Positions 7,406-7,999 of a stretch of 7,999 bases of DNA are shown here, piece after piece. Source of the DNA: Bacillota bacterium (lineage in GTDB: Bacteria > Bacillota > Clostridia > Saccharofermentanales > UBA5734); contig JAEXPB010000292.1 of the NCBI GenBank assembly GCA_023438965.1, positions 1 to 7,999 of the forward strand, written 5' to 3'. Made by a program: the position numbers and the translations under genes. The notes beneath the pieces are model-generated. The model was not told where the DNA came from. It was given only the letters and a program-made list of their open reading frames with translations, and searched no databases. Each line of letters starts with the position of its first letter. The first letter of the stretch is position 1.

Positions 7406-7999
7406 TCACTCCAGATTCTGGATCTGTTCGCGGATTTTTTCCAGTTCGCTTTTCATGATAACCACCTTGTTGACCAATTCGAGGTCATTGGCCTTGGATC
7501 CGATGGTATTGATCTCGCGATTGATCTCCTGCACCAGGAAATCGAGCTTCTTGCCGATCGGCTCGTCGGCCTGCAGGATCTCCGCCAGTTGATTCAAATG
7601 GCTGTGCAGCCGGACCAGCTCCTCGTCGATGGCGCACTTGTCGGCATACAGCGCCACTTCGGCAGCCAGCCGCTGCTCATCGAACAACTCGGCAGCGCGC
7701 TCACCGAGCAGATCGCTGATGCGGTTCTGGAGCCGCAGCCGGTAGTCGTCGACAACCGAAGGAGCGCGGACCGCCACTTCCTGGCGCAGCTGCTCCAGGA
7801 GCTCGCCCCGCTGCCGGACATCGGCGGAAAGCCGGCCGCCCTCCAGCCGCCGCATCTGGTCGAGGCCAGACAACGCCTGCTGCAGGGATTGTTGCAGCAG
7901 CTGCCAGACCGATTCCGGATCAACCTGCGCCGATTCGACATGCAGAACATCCGTGAACCGGCCGATCACACCGGCGTTCAGGGCTTCGGGGACTTCGGC
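7406..7999 (-). CDS. yicC: YicC/YloC-family endoribonuclease, C-terminal part
   Basis: The open frame runs off the right edge without a start, so the N-terminal third or so is missing; 197 residues are visible. They match the C-terminal portion of YicC/YloC proteins: ADKCAIDEELVRLHSHLNQL, IGKKLDFLVQEINREINTIG and SKANDLELVNKVVIMKSELE, ending IREQIQNLE as in most members. E. coli YicC and B. subtilis YloC have been linked to endoribonuclease activity and RNA turnover. The internal GTG at 7969 is not the start, because the preceding codons (AEVPEALNAG) continue the frame. It is the first visible gene of the minus-strand operon; the operon promoter must lie beyond the window. Confidence 0.93.
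   Translation of the reverse strand, partial: AEVPEALNAGVIGRFTDVLHVESAQVDPESVWQLLQQSLQQALSGLDQMRRLEGGRLSADVRQRGELLEQLRQEVAVRAPSVVDDYRLRLQNRISDLLGERAAELFDEQRLAAEVALYADKCAIDEELVRLHSHLNQLAEILQADEPIGKKLDFLVQEINREINTIGSKANDLELVNKVVIMKSELEKIREQIQNLE
7409..7412 (-). promoter_or_regulatory. remA ribosome binding site inside the yicC end
   Basis: GGAG in the last yicC codons lies 8 nt before the remA ATG at 7400. Ribosomes finishing yicC would terminate on top of it, which fits coupled translation and decides the remA start. Confidence 0.7.

Overview
The window looks like a chromosomal segment of a Gram-positive Firmicute of the clostridial type. The evidence is the minus-strand gene order yicC-remA-gmk-rpoZ, a single-chain (alpha2-type) glycyl-tRNA synthetase, a pyruvate phosphate dikinase closely resembling the Clostridium symbiosum enzyme residue for residue, strong GGAGG ribosome binding sites, and a Firmicute-style start of a 16S rRNA gene at the left edge. 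Genus cannot be decided from this sequence alone. Coding DNA is fairly GC-rich, while the upstream region of the araC-type gene is markedly AT-rich.

Left part (1-951): no supported protein gene. The first bases are the 5' end of a 16S rRNA gene on the minus strand, running off the window. It is preceded (reading minus) by a leader of about 130 nt and two tandem sigma-70-type promoters, each with a TTGACA -35 box, an 18-bp spacer and a GTGATAA(G/A)AT-type -10 region. The start of the 16S sequence lies inside a perfect 12+12 inverted repeat that competes with a neighbouring hairpin. Between the rRNA promoters and araC is an unexplained stretch, then a perfect 46-bp palindrome (676-721) built of four copies of the 10-mer TATGGACAAA. 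After it comes an AT-rich promoter region and a 5' UTR hairpin whose arms resemble the same 10-mer.

Middle (952-1929): one plus-strand gene for an AraC/XylS-family regulator with its own Rho-independent terminator, then a second terminator facing the other way for the minus-strand operon. The regulator is an orphan: its divergent neighbour is the rRNA operon and its convergent neighbour is ppdK.

Right part (1962-7999): a tightly packed minus-strand operon, in transcription order yicC (5' end outside the window), remA, gmk, rpoZ, glyS, ppdK. Most junctions overlap by 1-4 nt or are separated by a few bases, which suggests translational coupling. The products serve RNA turnover (YicC), DNA-binding control of matrix or osmotic genes (RemA), GTP precursor supply (Gmk), RNA polymerase assembly (omega), translation (GlyRS) and PEP/pyruvate interconversion (PPDK). 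Two proteins have odd features: omega carries a long acidic C-terminal tail, and Gmk departs from the family's DxDxQG loop. The most unusual non-coding signals are the 46-bp palindrome and the 16S-leader hairpin pair.
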